DNA of 30,070 bases from an uncultured Actinomycetes bacterium (GCA_903891755.1 CAITFY010000012.1:1-30070); one strand, 5' to 3'. Shown: positions 17,339 through 25,730, numbered from the stretch's first letter. Notes: generated from the sequence alone by a model not told the origin. Numbers and translations: made by a program.

Positions 17339-18064
17339 ATGCAGGAACGCCAGTTAGAGATACTTCGCGCCATCGTTGACGAGTATGTCGCGACCCAAGA
17401 GCCTGTGGGATCAAAGGCCATTGCAGAGCGCCATCCGCTCGGAGTCTCACCCGCCACAATTCGCAATGAGATGGCGATCTTGGAAGATGCGGGCCTTATC
17501 ACTCAGCCGCATACGAGTGCTGGCCGAATTCCTACAAATACTGGTTACCGACTCTTCGTCGATAAATTGGCGCAAGTAAAACCACTCTCTGATGCAGAGC
17601 GACGCGCAATTGAAACTTTTCTTTCGCACTCCAATGATCGCGAAGACTTGATGGTTCGCACCGCTAAATTATTGGCACAGCTCACAAAGCAGGTAGCGGT
17701 TATTCAACATCCTGATGAAGATAAAGTTGTTCTCGCTGGAACGGCAAATCTTGCCCGCAGTAGTGCTCAAGAGACCGCAGCCTCAATCTTTCCAATCCTT
17801 GAAGCTTTGGAAGAACAAGTTGTTCTATTAAGGCTTCTTGCTGATGCCAACACGCACGTTCAAGTGCGTATCGGTGATGAGCAATCAGAGAAGAACTTGC
17901 AGACCACCTCTTTAATTAGCGTTGGCTATGGAATTGAAGGACAATCCTCTGGTGCGCTGGGAGTAATTGGACCAACGCGTATGGATTATGCGCAAACGAT
18001 CGCCACAGTTAATGCTGTTGCTCGTTACATTGGACAGTTTTTAGGGGGAAGCTCGCATGGCTGA
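17339..18064 (+). CDS. hrcA: Heat-inducible repressor HrcA, central domain missing
   Basis: Represses chaperone genes by binding the CIRCE operator. The winged-helix N-terminus is intact (MQERQLEILRAIVDEYV, GVSPATIRNEM, PHTSAGRIPT), and so is the C-terminal region (LAGTANLAR, ILEALEEQVVLLRLL, VRIGDE, GVIGPTRMDY). However, the protein is 241 aa, whereas family members are about 340. VAVIQHP at 119-125 runs almost directly into the LAGTANLA block at 132-139, so about 100 residues of the central inserted dimerisation domain are absent, without a frame break. No CIRCE palindrome is seen upstream or anywhere in the window. The 3' end overlaps dnaJ by eight bases. Confidence 0.92.
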   Translation: MQERQLEILRAIVDEYVATQEPVGSKAIAERHPLGVSPATIRNEMAILEDAGLITQPHTSAGRIPTNTGYRLFVDKLAQVKPLSDAERRAIETFLSHSNDREDLMVRTAKLLAQLTKQVAVIQHPDEDKVVLAGTANLARSSAQETAASIFPILEALEEQVVLLRLLADANTHVQVRIGDEQSEKNLQTTSLISVGYGIEGQSSGALGVIGPTRMDYAQTIATVNAVARYIGQFLGGSSHG

Positions 18065-19175
18065 TTTGTACGAGGTTCTTGGTGTGCATAGGGACTCATC
18101 CTTTGATGAGATCAAAAAGGCATATCGAAAATTGGCTCGCGAGTATCACCCTGATGTAAATCCAGATCCATCTGTGAAGGATAAGTTCAAGGACATTACG
18201 GCTGCCTATGAGGTATTGAGCGATCCATCCAAACGTCAGAAGTATGACTTGGGCGGAGATCCGTTCTCTCAATTTGGCGGTGGCGCACAGAATTTCGGCT
18301 TTGGCGACATCATGGATGCCTTCTTTGGGGGAGGCGGTTCACGTGGTCCACGTTCTCGCGCCCGCGCAGGACAAGATGCCCTCATCGGCGTAGAACTTGA
18401 TTTAGAAGAGATCTGTTTTGGTACCGAGCGCGAGCTCACCGTAGAGACAGCGGTTCGCTGCGATAAGTGCGGTGGCACCGGGTGCGCCGATAACTCCAAG
18501 CCTCAGACCTGCGGCATCTGTAAGGGTCGCGGTGAGATTCAACAAGTCACTCGATCATTTATTGGAAATGTAATGACCTCCCGTCCCTGCAACAACTGCA
18601 GTGGTTACGGAACTGTTATTCCATCTCCGTGTAGTGAGTGTGCCGGCGATGGTCGTGTGCGCTCTCGCCACACCATTAGCGTGAAAGTTCCAGCAGGCGT
18701 TGAGGGCGGAAACCGCATCCACTTAGCGGGTCAGGGAGAAGTTGGTCCCGGCGGAGGTCCTGCAGGTGATCTCTACGTTGAGATCATTGAGAAGCCACAT
18801 GAGTTCTTAATTCGCGATGGCAAAGATCTGCATTTCTCCATCGCTATCTCAATGGTTGCGGCTGCACTTGGAACCGTGGTTGAAGTTGATACCTTGGATG
18901 GGAAGCAACAAGTTGAGATTAAGCCTGGAATTCAATCTGCTGATGCTGTAACTCTGCGTGGCTTTGGTGTTACCAAATTTCGAGCGAATGGTCGCGGAGA
19001 TTTGATCGTCCACGTAGAAGTTGAAACTCCTCAGAAACTCTCCAAAGAAGAGCAAGATATCCTTCGGAAATTCGCCCTTTCTCGCGGTGAAAAACTCAGC
19101 AGTTTTGAGGTTCACCACCGCTCCAAACATCATGATGGACTCTTCGGCAAAGTCCGCGATGCCTTCAATCGCTAA
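18057..19175 (+). CDS. dnaJ: Chaperone DnaJ
   Basis: Hsp40 co-chaperone of 372 aa that delivers substrates to DnaK. The J domain has the HPD motif at residues 31-33, followed by a Gly/Phe-rich stretch (about 75-105). The zinc-binding region has four CxxCxGxG-type repeats (CDKCGGTG, CGICKGRG, CNNCSGYG, CSECAGDG), then the substrate-binding beta domains. It is complete. It overlaps hrcA, as in many Actinobacteria where the second dnaJ (dnaJ2) sits in this position, away from the dnaK-grpE operon; no dnaK or grpE is in this window. Confidence 0.96.
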   Translation: MADLYEVLGVHRDSSFDEIKKAYRKLAREYHPDVNPDPSVKDKFKDITAAYEVLSDPSKRQKYDLGGDPFSQFGGGAQNFGFGDIMDAFFGGGGSRGPRSRARAGQDALIGVELDLEEICFGTERELTVETAVRCDKCGGTGCADNSKPQTCGICKGRGEIQQVTRSFIGNVMTSRPCNNCSGYGTVIPSPCSECAGDGRVRSRHTISVKVPAGVEGGNRIHLAGQGEVGPGGGPAGDLYVEIIEKPHEFLIRDGKDLHFSIAISMVAAALGTVVEVDTLDGKQQVEIKPGIQSADAVTLRGFGVTKFRANGRGDLIVHVEVETPQKLSKEEQDILRKFALSRGEKLSSFEVHHRSKHHDGLFGKVRDAFNR

Positions 19176-19178
19176 CCC

Positions 19179-19895
19179 ATGTTGACTCTCTTCTTCGTTC
19201 CTGATTTGGGTTCGGGTAGTCACATCGAGGTAGGCGGGGACGAAGCTCACCACGCAATAAAAGTTTTACGCACTGAAGTTGGAGAAGAGATTGTGCTTGC
19301 AGATGGCAGTGGCGCTTACGCCCGCGGAAAAGTTTCAGGCGTTGGCAAGAAAGAATTTCAGGTTGAGGTTCTAGAGCGAGGTCTTCAAAAACCTCAAACT
19401 CCAGAGATCATCGTGATTCAAGCGCTGATGAAATCCGATCGCGCTAAAGAAGCAATTGAATTATTAACTGTCGCTGGAGCTTCCACGATCATTCCATGGC
19501 AATCCGCTCGATCTATCGCAAAGTGGCAATCTGATTTGGGGGAGAAGTGGCTTGCAACCTCCATCACTGCTTCCAAACAATCTCGTCGATTGATTCTTCC
19601 TGTTATCGAACCTCCAATTTCAACCGCACAGATCGCTCGGAGATTTGCTGAGAGGGCTAACCTGATTGTCTTACATGAAGGAGCAACAACGAAGCTGTCA
19701 GAAATTACCCAATCACTCATCGATGGCCCGATTGTTTTTGTCATCGGACCTGAAGGCGGGCTATCGGGTGAAGAGATTGGTGAACTTTCTGCCGCTGGCG
19801 GAAAAGTAACTCTCTTAGGCACGGAAGTTTTGCGATCAGCGCACGCTGGCTTCGCCGCGATCTCAGCAATTTCCGCCCTCATCGGTCGCTGGTAG
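19179..19895 (+). CDS. rsmE: 16S rRNA m3U1498 methyltransferase RsmE
   Basis: SPOUT-class enzyme of 238 aa that methylates N3 of U1498 in 16S rRNA using SAM. It has an N-terminal PUA-like part (GDEAHHAIKVLRTEVGEEI) and the core IIVIQALMKSDRAKEAIELLTVAG. The trefoil-knot SAM site is FVIGPEGGLSGEEI with LGTEVLRSAHAGFAAI. Compared with the common LRxETA, this protein has LRSAHA, as seen in actinobacterial members. It begins three bases after the dnaJ stop and precedes the HIT gene. Confidence 0.94.
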   Translation: MLTLFFVPDLGSGSHIEVGGDEAHHAIKVLRTEVGEEIVLADGSGAYARGKVSGVGKKEFQVEVLERGLQKPQTPEIIVIQALMKSDRAKEAIELLTVAGASTIIPWQSARSIAKWQSDLGEKWLATSITASKQSRRLILPVIEPPISTAQIARRFAERANLIVLHEGATTKLSEITQSLIDGPIVFVIGPEGGLSGEEIGELSAAGGKVTLLGTEVLRSAHAGFAAISAISALIGRW

Positions 19896-19910
19896 TAATA
19901 GGCTTTATTT

Positions 19911-20243
19911 ATGTGCATCTTCTGCAAGATTGCCGCTGGCGAGATTCCCACGCACTTTTTATATGAAAGCTCGAACGTTGTTGCATTCAATGATCTCGAT
20001 CCGCAAGCGCCTGCGCACGTCTTGATTATTCCGCGGGCTCACTTTGAGAATGCAGCTGAACTTGCCGCAGCTGATTCCGCCACGATGTCAGAACTCTTTG
20101 GCGCTGCTCGCGAACTCGCATCCACGCTGGGTCTAGATGGTTACCGCCTGACTTTTAATACTGGAGCAAGCGCAGGTCAGAGCGTCTTTCACGCCCATCT
20201 TCATCTTCTGGGCGGGCGAGCATTCGCCTGGCCGCCAGGTTAA
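19911..20243 (+). CDS. HIT family nucleotide-binding protein
   Basis: Histidine-triad hydrolase or transferase of 110 aa. The catalytic HxHxH lies at residues 94-98 in FHAHLHLLGG, and the N-terminus CIFCKIAAGEIP is the classic HinT/PKCI-type start. Family members split purine nucleoside phosphoramidates and related conjugates. The exact cellular substrate is unknown. It sits between rsmE and phoH, as in many Actinobacteria, with short gaps (15 and 18 bases), so it belongs to the same transcript. Confidence 0.93.
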   Translation: MCIFCKIAAGEIPTHFLYESSNVVAFNDLDPQAPAHVLIIPRAHFENAAELAAADSATMSELFGAARELASTLGLDGYRLTFNTGASAGQSVFHAHLHLLGGRAFAWPPG

Positions 20244-20261
20244 CCGTAGGATTTGGAAGTA

Positions 20262-21248
20262 ATGGACCATCCTTTGATTATCGTCCCAGCCGCCATTCCC
20301 ATGGTCGCGCTCACTGGACCGCAAGACTCATACCTTCGCATCTTTGAATCTACCTTCCCAGGACTTCTCATCACCTTCCGTGGCAATGAGATCTTTGTAA
20401 AGGGCGATGTTCAAGAGAGCTCACAATTTGAAGTTCTGGTCAAAGAGTTATTGGTGCTTATTCGCGCCGGACAATCACTGAGCCTAGATGCGATTCATCA
20501 TGCCATCGGCATGGTTAAGCATGTACCAGTTGATCACCCCGCAGAAGTTCTCTCACTCAACATTTTGAGCAACCGCGGCAAGACGATTCGTCCAAAGACC
20601 GCCAATCAAAAGCGTTATGTGGAAGCAATCGATGAGAACACAATTACCTTTGGAGTTGGACCAGCCGGTACTGGTAAGACTTATCTGGCGATGGCTAAAG
20701 CAATTCAATCATTGCAGGCGAAGGAAGTTAATCGCATTATCTTGACTCGTCCTGCCGTAGAAGCAGGAGAGCGTCTGGGATTCTTGCCTGGCACCTTGCA
20801 GGAGAAGATTGATCCATACCTTCGTCCGCTCTTTGATGCGCTACACGACATGATTGATCAAGAATCAATTCCACGTCTGATGCAATCTGGAATTATCGAA
20901 ATTGCTCCTCTCGCATACATGCGCGGTCGCACACTCAATGATGCTTTTGTTATTTTGGATGAGGCGCAAAATACTTCCGCTGAGCAGATGAAGATGTTCC
21001 TCACCCGCTTGGGCTTTGGTTCAAAGATGGTTATTACAGGCGATGTGACTCAGGTTGATCTTCCCAATGGAACTCCATCAGGTCTTAAAGTTGTAGGTGA
21101 AATTCTGGAAGGTGTCGATGACATCTGCTTTATGCACCTGACTGCAGAAGATGTTGTGCGAAATCGCCTGGTGGGCGAGATCGTGAGCGCTTACGGTCGT
21201 TTCGATGCGGCAAAACCTGCCAATTTCAGACCCCTGCGCACCTCATGA
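20262..21248 (+). CDS. phoH: PhoH-like ATPase
   Basis: Cytoplasmic P-loop ATPase of 328 aa from the chosen start. Walker A is GPAGTGKT at residues 133-140, and Walker B is VILDEAQNT, followed by the sensor segment MVITGDVTQVDLP. This is the YbeZ/PhoH2-related type found with YbeY and CorC and thought to act in ribosome maturation or RNA handling. I choose ATG 20262 over the in-frame TTG at 20253, because GGAAG just upstream is a plausible ribosome binding site. Its stop overlaps the ybeY ATG by four bases. Confidence 0.94.
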   Translation: MDHPLIIVPAAIPMVALTGPQDSYLRIFESTFPGLLITFRGNEIFVKGDVQESSQFEVLVKELLVLIRAGQSLSLDAIHHAIGMVKHVPVDHPAEVLSLNILSNRGKTIRPKTANQKRYVEAIDENTITFGVGPAGTGKTYLAMAKAIQSLQAKEVNRIILTRPAVEAGERLGFLPGTLQEKIDPYLRPLFDALHDMIDQESIPRLMQSGIIEIAPLAYMRGRTLNDAFVILDEAQNTSAEQMKMFLTRLGFGSKMVITGDVTQVDLPNGTPSGLKVVGEILEGVDDICFMHLTAEDVVRNRLVGEIVSAYGRFDAAKPANFRPLRTS

Positions 21249-21673
21249 ATATAGAACTTTCGAATGAATCAGGCGTCACAGTAGATGAGGCTGGCCTCGT
21301 CAGTGTGGCCGAATATGCGATGCAACATATGGGTCTTAATGAGGATTGCGATCTCGCGATTAGCATCGTGGATGAATCCCGGATGAGCGAACTGCACGAA
21401 GAATGGATGGATCTTCCTGGTCCCACCGATGTGCTCTCCTTTCCGATGGATGAGATGAAGCCTCATGACATCAATCCCGGAATCGTGGGAGATATCGTCC
21501 TCTGTCCACAATTCGCAGCAGCTCAGGCGAAGAATGGTCTGGAGTCAGAGTTAGCTCTTCTCACCATCCACGGCGTCTTACATTGCTTGGGATACGACCA
21601 CGCTGAGTCAGTTGAGCAGAAAGTTATGTTTGAACTTCAGGAGTCAATTCTGGCGCAATGGCAGGCGAGATAA
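21245..21673 (+). CDS. ybeY: Endoribonuclease YbeY
   Basis: Metal-dependent RNase of 142 aa that matures the 16S rRNA 3' end and takes part in ribosome quality control. The zinc site is H109, H113 and H119 in HGVLHCLGYDH. The conserved PTDVLSFPMDE and GDIVLCP segments precede it. It lies between phoH and the CorC-like gene, the same order as the E. coli ybeZ-ybeY-ybeX set. Both flanking junctions are overlaps, so expression is coupled. Confidence 0.96.
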   Translation: MNIELSNESGVTVDEAGLVSVAEYAMQHMGLNEDCDLAISIVDESRMSELHEEWMDLPGPTDVLSFPMDEMKPHDINPGIVGDIVLCPQFAAAQAKNGLESELALLTIHGVLHCLGYDHAESVEQKVMFELQESILAQWQAR

Positions 21674-22539
21674 TGATTAATAAAGTCTTAATCCAACTCA
21701 AGCGCTACGGCATCACATTGCCGACGATATTCAACGATGAGGCGGATCTTCGTAAACTCATTGATCAAGCAGGGGAGCGTTCCATCATCGCTGACTCCCA
21801 GCGCGAGATGATGCAATCTGTTTTGGATCTTGGTGAGACCTTGGTTCGTGAACTCATGGTTCCGCGCACCGATATCGTTTGGATTGAAGGAAATAGAACT
21901 TTAAGGCAGGGGCTTTCACTCGCTCTTCGCTCTGGTTTCACGCGCATTCCTGTCATCGCGGAGAACCTTGATGACATCATCGGAATTGCTTATGTAAAAG
22001 ATTTGGCACGTCGTGTTCACGAACATCATGAGTCAGAGCAAAGTGAAACAGTTGCTGAACATCTACGCCCTGCCACTTTTGTTCCAGAGAATAAAACTGC
22101 TGCAGATCTCCTCAAAGAGATGCAGCGCGATCAGATTCACATGGCCGTAGTTATTGATGAATATGGCGGAACCGCCGGACTCATCACGATTGAAGATATC
22201 TTGGAAGAGATTGTCGGAGAAATCGCCGATGAATATGACGATGAAGCCGATGAGATTGAATGGCTCTCTGATTCCTCTGCGCGATTATCTGCTCGCTTAA
22301 ATATTGATGACTTTGCGGATGCATTTAAGGTGGAGCTAGAAGATGATGCCCGCGAGGATGTCGATAGCGTTGGGGGACTTCTCGCTAAAGAACTCGGTCG
22401 TGTACCGATTCCCGGCAGCGAAATAACTGTTGATGGATGGACCTTGGTTGCCGAGCGACCAGTTGGACGCAGACACCGAATTGCCACTGTTTTAGCGACT
22501 CGAGCGCAGCCAACTTTGGTCGAGGCTGAAGCAAAGTAA
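21658..22539 (+). CDS. CBS-domain CorC/HlyC-type protein without DUF21
   Basis: Soluble 293-aa protein with a linker helix (QREMMQSVLDLGETLVRELMVPRTDI), a CBS pair at about residues 60-190 (SGFTRIPVI, DQIHMAVVIDEYGGTAGLITIEDILEEIVGEI as separate segments) and a CorC_HlyC FAD-like domain at about 200-285. It is the YbeX/CorC type, linked to ribosome or magnesium homeostasis. Most actinobacterial homologues carry an N-terminal DUF21 membrane domain of about 150 residues; here only about 40 residues precede the linker and no membrane segment is seen. ATG 21673, overlapping the ybeY TAA, is an alternative start. Confidence 0.9.
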   Translation: MAGEIMINKVLIQLKRYGITLPTIFNDEADLRKLIDQAGERSIIADSQREMMQSVLDLGETLVRELMVPRTDIVWIEGNRTLRQGLSLALRSGFTRIPVIAENLDDIIGIAYVKDLARRVHEHHESEQSETVAEHLRPATFVPENKTAADLLKEMQRDQIHMAVVIDEYGGTAGLITIEDILEEIVGEIADEYDDEADEIEWLSDSSARLSARLNIDDFADAFKVELEDDAREDVDSVGGLLAKELGRVPIPGSEITVDGWTLVAERPVGRRHRIATVLATRAQPTLVEAEAK

Positions 22540-22582
22540 GGCGAAAATAAGGCCCTCTCGCATAAGCGGGTAGAGTGGGGCT

Positions 22583-23374
22583 ATGCGTATTGTTCGATTT
22601 ACGCCGAATGAATCAGTCGGCATCGGCACCGATCCTCACTTTGGAGTCATCAACGAGAAGGATCAGATCCTGGTCCTCAAGGGCGATCCACTCTTCGGAG
22701 GAATCATCCCTACCGAGACCAAGGTTGAACTCGCCGAAGTGAAACTCTTGGCACCAATCATCCCAAGGAGCAAGGTCGTCTGTATCGGGAAGAACTATGC
22801 CGACCATGCAGCTGAGATGGATTCCAAAGTCCCAGAAGAGCCAATCATTTTCTTGAAGCCAAATACTTCAGTCATCGGACCAAACGACACCATCCAATGG
22901 CCACGCATGTCTGATCGCGTGGATTTCGAAGGCGAGCTCGCCATCGTTATCGGCCGTATTTGCAAGGACGTTCCGAAGGAACGCTTTAGCGATGTGATCT
23001 TTGGTTACACCATCGCAAACGATGTCACTGCTCGTGATCTACAGAAGAAGGATGGTCAGTGGACCCGCGCCAAGGGCTTTGACACCTTCTGTCCAATCGG
23101 GCCTTGGATCGAAACTGATTACACCCCAGATGCTCAAGTTTTGCAGACCAGCGTCAATGGTGAGGTCCGTCAATCTGAACCGCTGAGCTCAATGATTTTC
23201 AAGATCCCAGAGATCATCGCTTTTGTCTCTCAAGTGATGACTTTGCTCCCAGGAGATGTAATCCTGACTGGAACACCGGCAGGAATTGGTCCGATGGATG
23301 CAGGATCGACAGTTGTTGTAAGTATCGAAGGAATTGGTTCTCTAACAAATAAGGTGAGTTCGAAAAATGTCTAG
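22583..23374 (+). CDS. Fumarylacetoacetate hydrolase family protein
   Basis: Metal-dependent enzyme of 263 aa of the FAH superfamily. The fold is shown by GKNYADHAAEM, the metal-binding DFEGELAIVIG, NDVTARDLQ, the KGFDTFCPIG segment and the C-terminal LLPGDVILTGTPAGIG. Family members hydrolyse or decarboxylate 2-oxo acids such as oxaloacetate or 2-hydroxyhepta-2,4-dienedioate; the substrate here is unknown. It lies directly upstream of gltX, overlapping it by eight bases, a link frequent in Actinobacteria that has no obvious biochemical reason. TAGAGT at 22571-22576 may be a -10 element, but I see no convincing -35. Confidence 0.88.
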   Translation: MRIVRFTPNESVGIGTDPHFGVINEKDQILVLKGDPLFGGIIPTETKVELAEVKLLAPIIPRSKVVCIGKNYADHAAEMDSKVPEEPIIFLKPNTSVIGPNDTIQWPRMSDRVDFEGELAIVIGRICKDVPKERFSDVIFGYTIANDVTARDLQKKDGQWTRAKGFDTFCPIGPWIETDYTPDAQVLQTSVNGEVRQSEPLSSMIFKIPEIIAFVSQVMTLLPGDVILTGTPAGIGPMDAGSTVVVSIEGIGSLTNKVSSKNV

Positions 23375-24830
23375 CACTAAAGAGGTAAGAGTTCGTTTTG
23401 CACCATCCCCAACTGGTGAGTTGCATGTCGGAAATATTCGCACCGCACTCTTTGATTGGGCTTACGCTCGTCATACCGGAGGCAAGTTCGTCTTTCGTAT
23501 TGAAGACACCGATACCGAGCGAGTAACGGATGAATACATTCAAGCTGCACTGGGCACTTTGCGTTGGCTCGGACTTGATTGGGATGAGGGTCCTGAAGTT
23601 GGCGGCCCTAATGGTCCATACTTACAGTCACAACGCCTCGATATTTATGCAAAGTACGCGAAGCAATTTCTCGAAACCGGTTTTGCTTACCATTGCTACT
23701 GCTCTGCCGAAGAGCTAGAAGCGGTACGCGAAGCGCAACGCGCTGCAAATGTTGCACCTGGTTACAACGGGCATTGCCGCAATCTCACTTCTGAGCAGGT
23801 AGCTGCTTATGTAGCTGAAGGGCGCAAGCCGGTCGTCCGCATGCTTATGCCAGAGGGAAGCACAACATTTACCGATCTGATTCGCGGAGAAGTGAGTTTC
23901 GATCACAACTTCGTTCCAGATTTCGTATTGGTGCGCAACGATGGTTCTCCGCTCTACACCTTGGCGGTAGCAGTCGATGATGTTCTGATGAAGATTACTC
24001 ACGTCCTACGTGGTGAAGATCTGCTCTCATCAACACCTCGCCAGATCCGCGTTTATCAGGCGATGGGTGTTGCTCCAGAGGATTACCCACTCTTTGCTCA
24101 CCTTCCATTTGTGATGGGTCAAGACAATGCAAAGCTTTCAAAGCGCAATGGCGAAGTTTCAATTGCCTGGTATCGCGAGCAGGGTTACCTGCCTGAGGCA
24201 ATCTGTAACTATCTAGCGCTTCTCGGTTGGTCTCCAGGGGAGGACCGCGAAGATGTGACGATGAAGGAGTTGGTCGAACTCTTTAAAGTTGAGCGAGTTC
24301 ACTCAAGTCCAGCGCGTTTTGATATGAAGAAGCTCGAGGCAATCAACGGCGACAAGATTCGCGCGCTGACTCCAGAGGCATTCCTCGGATGGGCACTTCC
24401 ATTCTTGACCGGCGCCAATGTTATTACTGGCAGCGACGATGAGATTGAACTTGTGAAGAAGGCTCTGCCAATCATCCAGGAGCGCATCACGACCCTGGCT
24501 GAGATTCCTCCGATGCTTAAATTCCTATTTACCCAGGATTTCTCCGTTGATGCTGATTCAGTTGCGAAGATAACGGATGAGCAGAGCAAGAAGGTCCTAC
24601 AGGTCTCACTCGATCGCCTTACTGGCCTCTCAGAGTGGAACCACGACTCCATTGAGGGCGTGCTTCGTTCCGCACTGATTGAAGAGTTGGGGCTCAAGCC
24701 ACGTATCGCCTTCGGTGCCGTTCGAATTGCCGTCACCGGAAGCCATATTTCACCGCCTCTCTTTGAGTCGATGGAGCTTCTCGGGTCGGCCAAGAGCCTG
24801 GATCGGATTAAGGCCGCCCTGGCTCTCTGA
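23367..24830 (+). CDS. gltX: Glutamyl-tRNA synthetase
   Basis: Class I synthetase of 487 aa. The HIGH-type motif is HVGN at residues 20-23, within FAPSPTGELHVGN, and KMSKS appears as KLSKR at 256-260. The four-helix and anticodon-binding C-terminal domains are complete. In Actinobacteria, which usually lack GlnRS, this enzyme commonly charges both tRNA-Glu and tRNA-Gln, the latter being corrected by GatCAB; that is inferred from the phylum. Both kinds of substrate tRNA lie immediately downstream. The start overlaps the FAH gene by eight bases. Confidence 0.96.
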   Translation: MSSTKEVRVRFAPSPTGELHVGNIRTALFDWAYARHTGGKFVFRIEDTDTERVTDEYIQAALGTLRWLGLDWDEGPEVGGPNGPYLQSQRLDIYAKYAKQFLETGFAYHCYCSAEELEAVREAQRAANVAPGYNGHCRNLTSEQVAAYVAEGRKPVVRMLMPEGSTTFTDLIRGEVSFDHNFVPDFVLVRNDGSPLYTLAVAVDDVLMKITHVLRGEDLLSSTPRQIRVYQAMGVAPEDYPLFAHLPFVMGQDNAKLSKRNGEVSIAWYREQGYLPEAICNYLALLGWSPGEDREDVTMKELVELFKVERVHSSPARFDMKKLEAINGDKIRALTPEAFLGWALPFLTGANVITGSDDEIELVKKALPIIQERITTLAEIPPMLKFLFTQDFSVDADSVAKITDEQSKKVLQVSLDRLTGLSEWNHDSIEGVLRSALIEELGLKPRIAFGAVRIAVTGSHISPPLFESMELLGSAKSLDRIKAALAL

Positions 24831-24901
24831 TGTAATCTTGCGCTCGAATTTCAGGTTATCCTTCTCCTCTGGCCGTAAAAGGTCAGGCAGTTTCGGGTAA
24901 T

Positions 24902-24973
24902 TGGGGTATGGGGTAATTGGCAGCCCTGCTGATTCTGGTTCAGCGTGTCTAGGTTCGAGTCCTGGTACCCCAG
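24902..24973 (+). tRNA. tRNA-Gln, anticodon CTG
   Basis: Cloverleaf of 72 nt. The acceptor TGGGGTA (24902-24908) pairs with TACCCCA (24966-24972), with discriminator G. The anticodon stem GCTGA/TCAGC holds loop TTCTGGT, giving anticodon CTG, which reads glutamine CAG. The T arm is CTAGGTTCGAGTCCTGG. The 3' CCA is not encoded. It is 71 bases after gltX. The U1-A72 end pair is typical of tRNA-Gln. Confidence 0.94.
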
Positions 24974-25020
24974 CGCAGTAAAAGCACCACTAGCACCACC
25001 GATGTACAAATAAATAGCGC

Positions 25021-25096
25021 GGCCCCGTCGTCTAGTGGCCTAGGACTCTGGCTTCTCAAGTCAGCTACGAGGGTTCGAATCCCTTCGGGGCTACCA
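25021..25096 (+). tRNA. tRNA-Glu, anticodon CTC
   Basis: The acceptor GGCCCCG (25021-25027) pairs with CGGGGCT (25086-25092), with a wobble at the first pair. The discriminator is A, and an encoded CCA follows at 25094-25096. The anticodon stem CTGGC/GTCAG holds loop TTCTCAA, giving anticodon CTC, which reads glutamate GAG. The T arm GAGGGTTCGAATCCCTT is standard. It lies 47 bases after tRNA-Gln. Confidence 0.94.
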
Positions 25097-25124
25097 CTTC
25101 CGCGCTAAGACTGGAGAGATACCC

Positions 25125-25730
25125 ATGCAGTGGTCATCTCTCGTCAATATCTGCGACCTCATTGCCACCTTCGCCTTTGCAACAGTTGGAGCCCGCGTGG
25201 CTGCCGCTAAGGGTATGGATTACGGCGGGTTGATCCTCATCGCTGGTGTCTCATCCCTCGCCGGGGGAACTTTTAGAAATCTCTTCCTCGTCCATGAGCC
25301 TGCTTGGGTACTCAACCCTTGGCTCTTTCTCTCGGTTCTGGCAGCCGTACTCATCACCATCGTCCGCAAGAGCGCGCAACCGGTCGGTCGTTTCCTTCTA
25401 GCACTTGATACCTTCGGATTAGCAGTCGCGACAGTTTCAAGTACCAACTTCGCGCTGGGATTTCACACGACAGCGGTGGTTGCCGTCATCCTCGGAGTTA
25501 CAGGCGCAGTTACTGGGGGATTGTTGCGAGATGTGCTCTCGCAGACCGAACCAGTTCTGCTGCACCGGGAAACCATCGGAACATCTGCGCTCGCAGGTTC
25601 TGTTCTCTATGTAATTTTGGATCACTTCCATCTTGATCACGCACTCTCGGCGATTATTGGGGGATTAGTTGTAATCGTGGTCAGAGAACTTTCAATTAAG
25701 TTTGAATGGAATCTGCCTCGAATTAAGTAA
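25125..25730 (+). CDS. Trimeric intracellular cation channel (TRIC/UPF0126) protein
   Basis: Integral membrane protein of 201 aa with about seven hydrophobic segments arranged as two related halves. The glycine/arginine motif appears in each half: GGTFRN near residue 47 and GGLLRD near residue 134. Bacterial TRIC homologues (YadS/YicG type) are potassium-permeable channels. The N-terminus DLIATFAFATVGARVAAAKGMD is typical. It starts 28 bases after tRNA-Glu and may be read from the tRNA promoter, as no other promoter is clear. In the first motif the usual Asp is Asn. Confidence 0.85.
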   Translation: MQWSSLVNICDLIATFAFATVGARVAAAKGMDYGGLILIAGVSSLAGGTFRNLFLVHEPAWVLNPWLFLSVLAAVLITIVRKSAQPVGRFLLALDTFGLAVATVSSTNFALGFHTTAVVAVILGVTGAVTGGLLRDVLSQTEPVLLHRETIGTSALAGSVLYVILDHFHLDHALSAIIGGLVVIVVRELSIKFEWNLPRIK

